Part shown: positions 45,862 to 56,690 of the stretch, piece after piece
How the letters are laid out: every line of letters starts with the position of its first letter
Position numbering within the stretch: the stretch's first letter is position 1
Source: Mesotaenium endlicherianum
Lineage: Eukaryota; Streptophyta; Zygnematophyceae; Zygnematales; Mesotaeniaceae
DNA: 64,000 nt
Direction: 5' to 3'
Assembly (NCBI GenBank): GCA_009602735.1
Contig: WELA01010914.1
Coordinates: 210,230-274,229, forward strand
Program-made: the position numbers and the translations under genes
Notes under the pieces: model-generated
Database searches by the model: none
What the model was told of the DNA's origin: nothing
The model's input: only the letters and a program-made list of their open reading frames with translations

Positions 45862-48684
45862 ATGGGCATCGACTCTCAGCGCTTGCTCCACGGACAACCT
45901 GGGGACTTTTTCTGCTCCATCTGTCACGACTTGGTGAATCCCGAGGGCGCCCTTCAGGTAAGTCAGCCAGCGACAATCTGGAAAGATTGAAATTACAAAC
46001 CTCTCTATGTATTCGAGATGAAGACTGAGCAACTTCGTATCCATGATCTATTCATGGTCGTCAGAACATGCTTCGAAGACTTTGGTGAAGGTGCTATAAC
46101 TACCAATTTTCTCTCCATTGTTGCCAGTTACATTAGACCCACAAGCACTAAAAGGAAGCAATGAGTTCACAAACGGGGAGCAGTTGGTTAATATTGGAAT
46201 ATGGTTCTTGTCTGAAGCAAGCAGGGCTAGACTTAGTGTTTGAGTTCTGGCGCATGTCGTCAAGGGAACAGCCTTACCATGAAGTTGCTGCAAGATATAA
46301 CCAGCGGGTGCTATATGTAGCTCTCTTAAGATATTCTAGACAATATAATGGGCGGTGGCATGGCATATGCGGGATAGAGGCCATAAAAGAAATGCACAAA
46401 ATACTTCTCACTTGACTAAGCTCTCAATGTTGGTCAAAGCCTGCCAAAGTAAGTCGATGCTGGTCTGCGTTGACCAATATCAGGCTTCTACCTGGGCTTC
46501 AGACACAAGCCATGCTTTGACCTCCAGCTCATGCATGTTGCCTATGACACTTGGTAGCAGCTGCAGCTTCCAGGAGACGAGCCTCCAGGTGTAGACCATG
46601 TCAATGAGGGTCCAGCTGCAGGTGCCACACACGCGCTTGTCCCGTCCAGCTCAGCATAGATTCTTACTGGGTGGAGGGGACCATAGAGCAATGTCAGAAA
46701 GTCCGTCCTGTCTGTGCCTTGAGAAACTTGCCTGCGTCAACGCCATTGCTGATCATTCTCAGTCTCAGTCCCTAGTCTCAATCAGTCCTGATCGCTCCAG
46801 GGCCATGCTTCGCTGTCTGAATTCTTTTGCGATGGGAGCAGGCGCCATGTTGCCACTTCTGGTGCCAGGACTGCATTGTGGGCGCCATCGCGTCTGGCCA
46901 GACGCTGTGTCCAGATGTAAGTTGTTCATTCTGAGTAGCACGGTAGAGGTGGTGATGTAAGCATTGCTTGTTAGTTGAAATCTTTGCAGGCAGAGCGCCA
47001 CTACATACATGTGCATCCCTCAGCTTGAACTGATGGACTGGTTTTGACTCCTTGAGGTCTTGTGAGCTCGTGTTTGTTGTCCATAAGTGCGAGGGAGGGA
47101 TGGGGGGGAGCGAGGGCCCGGGCGGCAGCAGGGGGGCAGATGGGGCGTTTGCTTGTACAATTGCGGTCGCGCGTGCATGTGCATGTGCATGTATACACCC
47201 CGACGCTCGAAAGAATGTGATGTGCTCTGCTCTTGCAGGACCGTTCTCAGGTCGTCAGCGGTAGCACCCTGCGGCCGCTGAAAGCCCAGAATAGCCTGGT
47301 GTACCGCATGCTTCTCAAGTGAGTGCACGCACGTCGCTCGCTGCTGGATCGCACCTCTTTCTTCATAGGCAGGCAGGCAGGCAGTCTGGACTCTGCAGAT
47401 AGGGCCTGCAATGTCAATAGCCCAGGTGTCTGCCCTTCCGCAATTGCATTTGCGCACCTTCGCTGTCAATCCCTGCATCATAATCATCACCCAGTCAGCA
47501 GGCTTGATAACGTGAGGGCGCCTGTCTTCACACAAGAAGCAATGAAGGGGAGTAGTCTGCGGGGAACTTTGGCGGAGAAGGGCGAAGGGGGGGCCGGAGG
47601 GGGAGGTGGAGGGGGAGAGGGAGTGGTGGGGGAGAGATATTCTCGCCTGTACTTAGGCCTGTCATGAAGCCTGAAGGCTCTGTATGTGCGTCTGCGTGTG
47701 CGTGTGAATGATTGGGCTAGCAGAGTGAAGGTCAAGTGCACCAATTACGAGAAGGGGTGCCCGTGGCAGGGGGACCTGTCAGAAGCCGCCACCCACGAGG
47801 CCTCCTGCATCCACGCCTGCCAGGTGGCATTTGCCCCAATCCTCTTGAGTGTGAGACTTGTGGGCTGGTGTCCTTGCCTGTCTCCTGCTTGAGCTTCGCT
47901 TACTACCGGCTGTGGACTCAATCGACTTTAATGTCGAGCGACCAGAACTAGCTGTTGCTGTTTGCACAGCGAGAACAAGAGCAGTAAGTGCAGTAACAAC
48001 AATCTCTTAACGCATTTCTGTGTTGCGTCTTGTTATCACTCTTGTGTGCTGTCTGTCTGTTGCAGGGGTGCAAGGCAAATTATTTGATGAAGCTGGAGGG
48101 AGAGCAGCTGCGGAAACATATGCAGGAGGTTTGTTCCCTGTGCTGCCTGGTAATGTGTTTGGTGTTCTTTTGTTTGTGTGTGTGTGTGTGTGTGTGTCTA
48201 TGTAAATCTACCTGCTCTTACAGTGTTTGCTCTACCTAGCTCACGTACTGCACTTCCTTGTGCTGGAAAGGTTGGGAGTTTCTGTACTCCATGTTCTGCG
48301 ATGCTTACCAGTAATTGTACTTCCTATTGCATTCTTGATGCGGGGTGTATACTATCAACTGCATGTCATCAGCTGGGTATCCTTTAGATAGTGGCCTGTT
48401 GATATGCCATAATATTCTGTGCCGCATATTTGGTTTCAGGAGTTGCGCAGCAGCAACACCAGCTTCATTGGAGCCCACTCCTGAAGTTTCTGCATGTGTT
48501 GCAACCGCTTGCACGTGCTTTGTTTCGTCTGTTTGTTGTGCAGCGATACATGAGACATGTTCGGGTAATGGAGCAGAAGCATAATGAGGACATCCGTGTG
48601 CTGGTTAGTGTAGGCGTCGCCTTCGCCAGCGTTCTGCTCTACCACGTGCACATTCTCCAGAGTGAGGGAGCAGGCAGACGATAA
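45862..48684 (+). CDS. gene C: RING/TRAF-zinc-finger/coiled-coil/TM protein
   Basis: Exons: 45862-45957 (MGIDSQRLLHGQPGDFF then CSICHDLVNPEGALQ), 46839-46916 (QAPCCHFWCQDCIVGAIASG, ends LCPD), 47239-47318 (DRSQVVSGSTLRPLKAQ), 47724-47823 (KCTNYEKGCPW then H-E-A-S-C), 48066-48128 (coiled coil, KLEGEQLRKHMQE) and last exon 48544-48684 (RYMRHVRVMEQKHNEDIR, hydrophobic VLVSVGVAFASVLLYHV, stop after GRR). A minimal Gln-rich exon near 47,970-47,985 (REQEQ) and a short exon from about 48,440 (AQQQHQ) are likely. The RING has all eight ligands, with Asp as the eighth. Exon sizes 96/78/80/100/63 equal those of gene B. The coiled coil is less regular than in the sisters. Confidence 0.78.
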
Positions 48685-50400
48685 TGAGCTGGCGCGTATT
48701 GGGTGTATTGGTTACGGCTTCTTGGACTCCGGTGTTAAGTGTGTCGCTTAGGATGAAATACCAGCTCAAATATCTGTAAGCATGGTTGGCAAGTGCACAC
48801 TGCAACAGTTGGTGTACGCATTAGACCAATCAAATGGCAAATTTATGCTTACACCTTAATAAGATACTGACAAATAGCTTTGTACTGTGCTATAACTTCG
48901 ACAAAGCAATACTTTGTTCAAATTACAAGTCAGTGCACTTTTTTGTTGTAAACATAGATGTGTGACACCATAGATATGAGGTTCTTGTTGTTTGTGATAG
49001 CTCTCTATACGTGTCAAACATACCCTTATGCAATGTGTAGATGCTGCTTGTTACCATCAGCAATCACCTTGCCATCGGCAGGCGCTACAATGTGCATGAA
49101 CAACTTCACCCCGGCTAATACCACACAAAAACAGCCGACTCCATTACCCAGGTGTTGCAATTGGCAAGAAGATGAGCTCAAATTATTGTCCACCACCCAA
49201 CGACTGAACTAGTTGACTCAGGGCCTACGGTACGCAAAATTTCCCAAATTGAAAACCCTACCATACACCCCTGGTGCCCTCAGACTCCCGACCCCATTTC
49301 AAGGTGCCCAAGGAGCAACACCACTGGCATATTTCTATCTCATTCCCCGCTTAGTCATCAAATAGAGCACAGTCTTGTAGATTCGTGAATGGCCAGTAAC
49401 ATGATAGAGCTGCCAATGTCCCACATGCTTGAGATGGGCCAATCCAGGATGTAGTGTGTCACAAATAGGGGGAACATGCCTTTCTAACAACCACCAAGGC
49501 CCTTTTTGAGCTTTGACCTTTAGTATCTTGCAGGTACTTCTTTTGACACACTCAGTGGCAAGCAGTTCATGTCGAAAGGGCCACTCTAAGACTACAAAAG
49601 ATGTCTAGTAAGTTTCAGAAGTACATATAAGATGGAGGACTGTAGGTCAGCTTAGATAAAGCTAGGCTCAAATTTCTGACACAACAAAACGGACAAAAAT
49701 GTACACCAACTATTATCATAATTGCTTGATCTGATATAATTATTTCGTGTTTGTTGAAGCGTGTTTGTTGAACGTCCACCCACACGCTTGGAATAACCAC
49801 ACGATCGATTATTCAATATTTAAATCGTGGACCTTTCAGTTCTTTATTATCTGTACCTGCATCCGTTTGGTTGACGACCGGCCTGCCACATGCATGTGTG
49901 TATGGCGGGGCCATCTAGGGCAATCTAGGGTGAACCAGGGCCATCTTCGTGCGATGTCCAATTTGGCCAACTTTCCAGAAGACTTCCAGCGTGGTTCTAG
50001 CACTGATCTCAAGTCACTATCATGCATGCCGAGACTTCAGCTTAATTGGTGGAAGCTTGACAGCGGCTTGAAGGGAGAGCTATACATTGGCGAAGGCGGT
50101 TCCACGTCATGCCGCCTGGCATCAATTAAAGCTAGACTACATTGAGATAGAGCCCTCGGGCTTTACATGAGGACCTTCACCATAGCTAGTGACCGATTAG
50201 CTGCAGCTTGCCCAAGCATGTGCATGCCAGAATTCAGAAGGATGACGTCAATCCAAAGTTTTCACGGGAGCAAGGAAGTGAGGGAAGCACGCTCACATTT
50301 GAGCCTCAAGATACCTCTCGCGTAGTACTTGCGAAGGTCTTTAAATTACCGCTTGCGGCACTTTCACCTCTGAAGTTTGAAGGAGGCTTTAATTTCTCTC
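48685..50400. other. intergenic C-D
   Basis: 1.7 kb with no supported gene. It contains a block at 50,101-50,214 that recurs before gene E (56,381-56,475), probably part of the promoter region. The rest is AT-rich and unique in the window. Confidence 0.6.
50101..50214 (+). promoter_or_regulatory. conserved block upstream of gene D
   Basis: Shares GCCGCCTGGCATCA, ATTAAAG, CGGGCTTTAC, GAGGACCTTC and GATTAGCTGCAGCTTGCCC in the same order with 56,381-56,475. It lies about 190-300 bp before the start codon, as its partner does before gene E. It may be a shared promoter element or 5' UTR exon. Confidence 0.55.
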
Positions 50401-53284
50401 ATGGGCATCGACTCTCAGCGTTTGCTTCAGAGGGTGTCTGCTGACTTTCATTGCTCCATCTGTCTTGACTTGGTGGATCCCATTGGCGCCCTTCAAGTAA
50501 GCAATGCAGCTGTCTGGAAACAGTAAATTATTACTCCGCTTCACTGAGTTGGCTCGAGTAAAGTTTGAGCAATTTTGCATTAGTAGCATGCTCCACTTCA
50601 TGTTAGATCGCAGTCTTCTACGATTGTTCAATGAGCATGTGTATAATATGTTGCTAGGTCCATGCAGTGGGCTCTAGTGTAATTTTACAGTCATTATATG
50701 GTATGTGCCTTGTCTGCTTCCAGGGATCTGAAGTATGGGATGGGTATCAGTCGTAGTCACATGTGGGTTAAAACCATTTGCAAGCAAGGAGGTCTGGCAT
50801 GGCGCAAAGCAATGCAGAATTTAAGCCTGTGCAAGGATAAATAATAAACTCCGCACATGGCTGGTGTTCAATGTTGTCTGCCAAAGAGATCAATGCTAAC
50901 GATTATGCTAAATGTTTAGTTGGACTTGAAGGCAAAGCCCAAGCTTTGACAGCTCTGGCTTATGTTGTCTGAGATGCTTGACGCTGGTAGTAGCTGCAGC
51001 CTCTGAGCTGAACAGAGAACGCCAGCAAGGCTCAAGCATTTGCGCTGTGCTTGGGAGGCACATGCAGACAAGCACACCGCATGCTTGACTCGTCCAGCTC
51101 AACATCAAGATCCCCGCGGAGAAGATAACTAAGAGCAGTGAAAGTTGTCCGTCTTGTCTGTGTCCTCAATGAAAGTTAATCATTTCGGGCTCATTCAACC
51201 AGTCCTTACTGCTTTAAAGCAATACTGCTCCTTATGTATTCTGCGGTCATGCAAGCAGGCACCATGTGACCACTTCTGGTGCCGGGACTGCATTGACGGC
51301 GCCATTGCATCTGGCCAGACCAGGTGCCCAGATGTAAGTTGATCACATTTAGTAGGATACTAGGAAGAATGACATGTACGCGGAATCTGGTCATGGGGAT
51401 GGAAGATAAAAATTCTTATGCCGGAGGATAGTTCTAGATTGGAGTGTTGTGAGCTTGTGTGTGTTGTTCATTGTTTGCGGTCGTCATCTGAGAGAGAGAG
51501 AGGCAATAAAGGAGGGAAGCAGGAAGGGGCCAAGGGAGGGGTGGGTGGGGGCGGGCTGGACGTCGCTTGCTTGTACTAGAATGATTGCAAGTGCGTTGAC
51601 ATGGGTATGCCTGATGCTCTTGATAAGTGTGATAGACCTCCTCCTGCAGGACCGCACGCAGGCCCTGACATATCGCACCTTGCGTCCCCTGCAAGAGCAG
51701 TTGCCGCTGCTGCACCACATGCTCCTCAAGTGAGTGCATGCATGTCACTTGCTGCTGGCCCGCACTCTGCATGACGTCCTTTTTTGACCTCTTCTGAAGA
51801 GGCAAGCAGGCAGAGTAGGCTCTGCAGACAGCTAAATCCTGGAGTGCCAAAAGGGGCACATGCCTTTGCATCCCATGTCCACATGTGACATGTATGCATT
51901 GTAGAGCTAGCTGCTGCCTGTCAGCAGCTTCCGCCATATAACACTTCCATGCCCTAAAGTATGTGCCTGAAAGATGAAGAAAGAGTATAATGCAACAAGA
52001 GAACGTATTATGATTGGTATAATAGAAGTCTGCTTCTTCTTGGTCAGGCAATGGTGATGTGTTGTGATTTGGCCTTGCTCAGCTGCCCATTCATACTACC
52101 TGGCGTTCCTGCCAGTGGTCATCAGCAGCCCCTGCAATCTCTGCTCTTCATGTGCGCACTCAACCTTATTCCTGCTCTGCTAAAGTAACCGCGGGAGCAC
52201 TATCATCTGAGAAGTTATGTAGAGAAGAGATCAGTCGTGATGAGACTGCGGCATGCTTTTCAGGCACTCACAAAGTGAAGTGCCTGTTAACAAGCTTTTT
52301 GTATAAGGTCGTATAATTTTTAATTTCTTTCTGTATGTGTGGGAGTGAGTGATTGGGAGCAAGCAGTGTGCAGGTGAAGTGCGCCAATCATGAGAGGGGG
52401 TGCTCGTGGCAGGGTGACCTGTCGGGAGCTGCAAATCACGAGGCCTCTTGCAATCTCAAGTGTCAGGTGCCTTTTGAGCATTTCCCCGTTAAACTTGTTC
52501 AATCAAAGATGAAAATTTGTATCAGTTGTTGCACCACAGGAGTTGCACCACAGGAGCAGGAGGAGTAGTAGTAGCAACAACAACAACAATTTTGTAAGGC
52601 AATTGTTATGACCCCTCTGCAAGTCTTGTGTTGGCCGTTACTCTGTGCGGTGGTCCTACCGCAGAACTGCAAGAAGAACAAGGCACAGGTGGCGGAGTTG
52701 ATGCAGCGGCATAGGCAGGTACGGAAGATTCATGTGCTGTAGTATTTGGCTATGTGTGTTTGGTGTGTATGTGTCCGTTCTACAAAGCACACACATTGCA
52801 CTTTCTTATGCTGAAAATTGTAGGAGCTTGTACGCTTCATGTGCTGCCTTTGAAGTCCGCACATGCGATCCTTTCCAGCTATGCACATCCTATGGCATTG
52901 GAGTCGTTCTGCTATCCTGCGTATGATCATGAAGTACTATTAGCGGGTACTCTGTACGTGCGCCATGGTGTTCTTCAAGTGGATGGTATCAGGTGTCATG
53001 CAGCAGCAACAGTAGCTCAGTTGAACCACGGCCCTACAAGTCTCGGCATGTGTTGCCCCTTCACTGTATGCATTTTGTTAACTCCTTGTATGCTTTTTTG
53101 TTTGCTCCTTTGTGCGAAGTGGGAGAAATGGAGGCGATATGATGCCACCTTCTTGAAAGTGGCTTACATTTTGGCGCATTATGTGTGGGCTGTGATCATC
53201 TTGGGCTCTCCGCTTGTGATGGCCGTGTGCCTTGGAAAGGCTAAATTTGCATGGTCTGAAGGTGCGACAATTTACTCAATATGA
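50401..53284 (+). CDS. gene D: RING/TRAF-zinc-finger/coiled-coil/TM protein
   Basis: Exons: 50401-50496 (MGIDSQRLLQRVSADFH then CSICLDLVDPIGALQ), 51256-51333 (QAPCDHFWCRDCIDGAIASG, ends RCPD), 51650-51729 (DRTQALTYRTLRPLQEQ), 52367-52466 (KCANHERGCSW then H-E-A-S-C), 52665-52718 (18 codons, NCKKNKAQVAELMQRHRQ) and last exon 53120-53284 (WEKWRRYDATF, then a longer hydrophobic region ILAHYVWAVIILGSPLVMAV, tail ending TIYSI). The RING aligns well with TRAF6 (CSIC, PCxHxxCxxC, CPxD), with a longer loop between the first cysteine pairs. The coiled-coil exon is 54 nt, shorter than in A-C and equal to E. A short exon from about 52,993 (CAGCAGCAACAG region) is likely. The tail has one long or two short membrane segments. 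Confidence 0.78.
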
Positions 53285-56200
53285 TATGTTGGTTGATAGC
53301 TCAATGCCTCGAATAATTTTTGTTGATGGACATGCTCAATCACTCCTGTGAATAATTAGTATCTGTTCATGTACAAGACAAATCAAGTCGCGACTGCTTC
53401 GCTCACACCTTCATATGATTGACAAGTAGCCCTCTGTTCTGATACCATTTTGATAAGAGGCAGAAGTTTCTTCAAGAGTACAAGTCATAACTTTATGTGG
53501 TCCTTACAATCGTGTGTAGTAATCATAAATGTATGACATTGTTGGAATGGAGTATCCCATGTGGTCCTTGCAATTGTATGTTGTGATCATAAGTGTATGA
53601 CATAATTGGTATAGTACATTGTAAAAGTAGTTGCTTGTTTGCATATCCTCCAAGTGATGGGTGCACTCATTATGTACTACACCAACGGTCCCAAGTGCAA
53701 GATGTGCATAAATTTTCACTCTGGGTGGTATTATTATTGTTGTGATACAATCTCAGCTTTTCACTCTGCTGGTACGTCCCCGCAAAACGTAGAATATTGG
53801 TCTGCAGTTAACGTGGGAATCTTCTTCTAGAGCAAGTAATCTGAACAATGCTGTCATCTAGCTTTGCTGGGCTATATCAAATATGAAGAAAATTGGCTGA
53901 AGCATAATATCTCCAGCCATATAAGAGGTGCTTAATTGGGCTTAGACGCCAAGTGTCTAGCGAGTGCTATCGAACGAGCAAGCACCAAAGAAGGAACTTA
54001 GTGATTGGAGTTTGAGAAGACCTTGTCCTCTAGGCTTTAGAGATATGAGCAACCGAAGGGTAAATAGCACGTTAGCAATGAGTAATCAGATGAGTTGGAT
54101 TGATGCATGGCTGAATGTGAATGACACATTGCGACCCCCGTCCTACTACCGTGTGTGCCATGATAGGAATGAAGGGGTTTGGGTCCTCGATTGAGGAGAT
54201 CTCTGTTTCATTAATGCGTAAAGAGGAGGTCTTCCATTGCCCGCAAGGGGACGCATGGCAGTGCAATGTTGTTCTAGCCGTCATTTAAAGGACGTTGAGT
54301 CTGTGTGAAGGCGATGAGAATGTATGACAATCAATGTCAAGCTAAACCTTAACCCAATCTTGACCCCATTAGCCGATCAAGAAATTTCTTCCCAAGAGTA
54401 AATCATGAAAGCCTTCTTCATTGTCGCCATGACGCTGTTTAGGCAACCTTCCATAATTCTTCATGGCTCATTGTGCGGGCCTCCATCCTTTAAAGGAACA
54501 ATTAACTATGTCATTTGACTTCGTTAGAAAATGAAAATCAATGTGTTTATGCTGCAAAGAGCTGCTCTTGTAATCCTATTGCATAAGTTTTAGATGGAAA
54601 CAAGATATTAAATTGCTGTAAATATAACTACAAAGAAAAATCTTTGTTTTTGGTATTATTCGATGTATTCATCTATGTTTGCCCGCACTTTGTTATTCAT
54701 ATTATGATTTATGTATGACTCTTTTTAGTAAATGTATGTATCTATTCTTTGTTTGTCCCTACTTTTTTTGGCCAGTAAGAGTTTATGCCATCTTGACGTA
54801 TCTCAAACATGGGAAAGGCCGTTGACGCGTTTACTTTTTGTTACAGTCTTTAAAAAATGAACATCTCTTTTCACATGATGCAATATACAATAATGGTATG
54901 GCCGATTCTTTATGTTCACATGATAAAAATATGCATAATCACAGTAATGGTAAAGCATTTTTCCTGGTTTCGAAATGGGAAAGCAAAAGTGGGTTGTTCT
55001 TTTGACATGGATTCGTTCTCCAGTGCCAAGCCTATTGTTTCATTTGAACCATTTTGACACTTGCTGACTCTGAGGGTGTGACATAATATGTCCGGCAATA
55101 TTAAATACTTGCATGAGGGCCAAGCCGGTCCTCAAGAGGAGTCGACAGGCCAATGCCCTAGATGAGTGATGCCCCCTTTTCACTGTTGAGCCGTTGCAAC
55201 ACATTCAAACAATTTACCATGTGGTTCGATTCTGATGTGGATAAAGCAAACCAACCTTTTTGATTTCTAGTTTATTTTAACACAGTCATCAACAATCGCT
55301 CTGCCGTCACACAAACTTGGGCACGATGTCATTTGAAAATTTGTTGTGGGTTCAATTAAACGTGTAAGACCAATATTTGTATTCTTTGACTATATACAAC
55401 TTTTCCAACGCTTCCGCCTTTTTTTTTTTTTCAAGAATTCAACATAACTTTGTTCACACGTGCATACACTTGGGACAACCACAAACAAGAATTTAAAACA
55501 ACGTGTACTCGATTTGACGGCTTTTGAAAATGATGACACCTTGTCGGTTGAACGTCAACTAAGTATGAAAGTGTTGCAGGCGCCGATAAAAGAAGAAATT
55601 GGACCATACTGTTGAATTATAAATTGTCATGATGAACTAACGAAGTTTTGAATCCAAAAATATATAACCTGGACCAATGAACGTGAATGGTAGAAAGTGT
55701 GGAGGACATATCAACCACTTGCAATATGAAGTTGTTGGAAAATCCCAGAAACCTTCCGCCGCGCCAATGCAAATTACTGAAGGTATTGTGATCAATTAGA
55801 GAATAGGCTTGGACATGCGTGATTGATCAAATATACGATAAGCCTTCCAACATTCCAAATTGTTTAGTCAAGGTCAATTCAGAGATGTCTATTGCGAGGG
55901 GATGCGTATAACGGGTGGAATATATCTTTTCAACCATCCACTTACTATAGAAATATTGTGGATTCTCATGAACAATTTTAGGGTTGCTTCCTAGTACGTA
56001 GTGAATATCCAGATTGCTGCTCATATGAATGTATATGTCCTTGGCCCCAATCTAATCCATTTTTGACCAAATTTGGGGCAGATCGGATCAAGTGCTAAAC
56101 TGCCCTCTTGCTATAGCTTCTAACATGAGTCGTTACATGCATGACAATGACATCACTTATGTGTTAGAAACCCCATTTTCCAGATGATAAGATTATCATG

Positions 56201-56690
56201 TTCATCCCTCACATATACGTAGATACATAAACTAAACAAACCACGTATATATCGCGACAACTGTAAAGATTGCTCCTTGTGCCACCGATAAATAAATGGG
56301 GCGTAAAGTACAATGAGGTGTACGCAGCTTTAGATTGATCTCGAGGCTCGATAGGACTCTATGCATGGTAGTGAAGACGACTCCGCTTGGTGCCGCCTGG
56401 CATCACTTAATTAAAGTAAGAGTACCCGGGCTTTACGAGGACCTTCCGGCGTAATTGATTAGCTGCAGCTTGCCCGACTGCACATAACACGCGTGAGAGA
56501 GACGAACTCAAATGATGCTTTACCGCGGAAACAATTATTGAAGTGTACCTTCGAAACATGCTCATATATCCGAGCCCTATGCATGCATGTGTTACTTAAT
56601 CGCATGTGGAACATGGAAACCTCCTTTTTATAGTACTGCAGCCACTTTAGCTTGATTATTTTATATATGGAAGCGGCTTCGTATCTTCCC
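53285..56690. other. intergenic D-E, AT-rich
   Basis: 3.4 kb, noticeably AT-richer than the genes. No frame over 76 codons, no conserved motif and no recognised repeat. The end carries the block shared with gene D (56,381-56,475) and presumably the promoter of gene E. Confidence 0.65.
56381..56475 (+). promoter_or_regulatory. conserved block upstream of gene E
   Basis: Partner of the block at 50,101-50,214 (GCCGCCTGGCATCA to GATTAGCTGCAGCTTGCCC), about 215-310 bp before the start codon. The surrounding sequence is not alike, which suggests this stretch was selectively kept. Confidence 0.55.
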
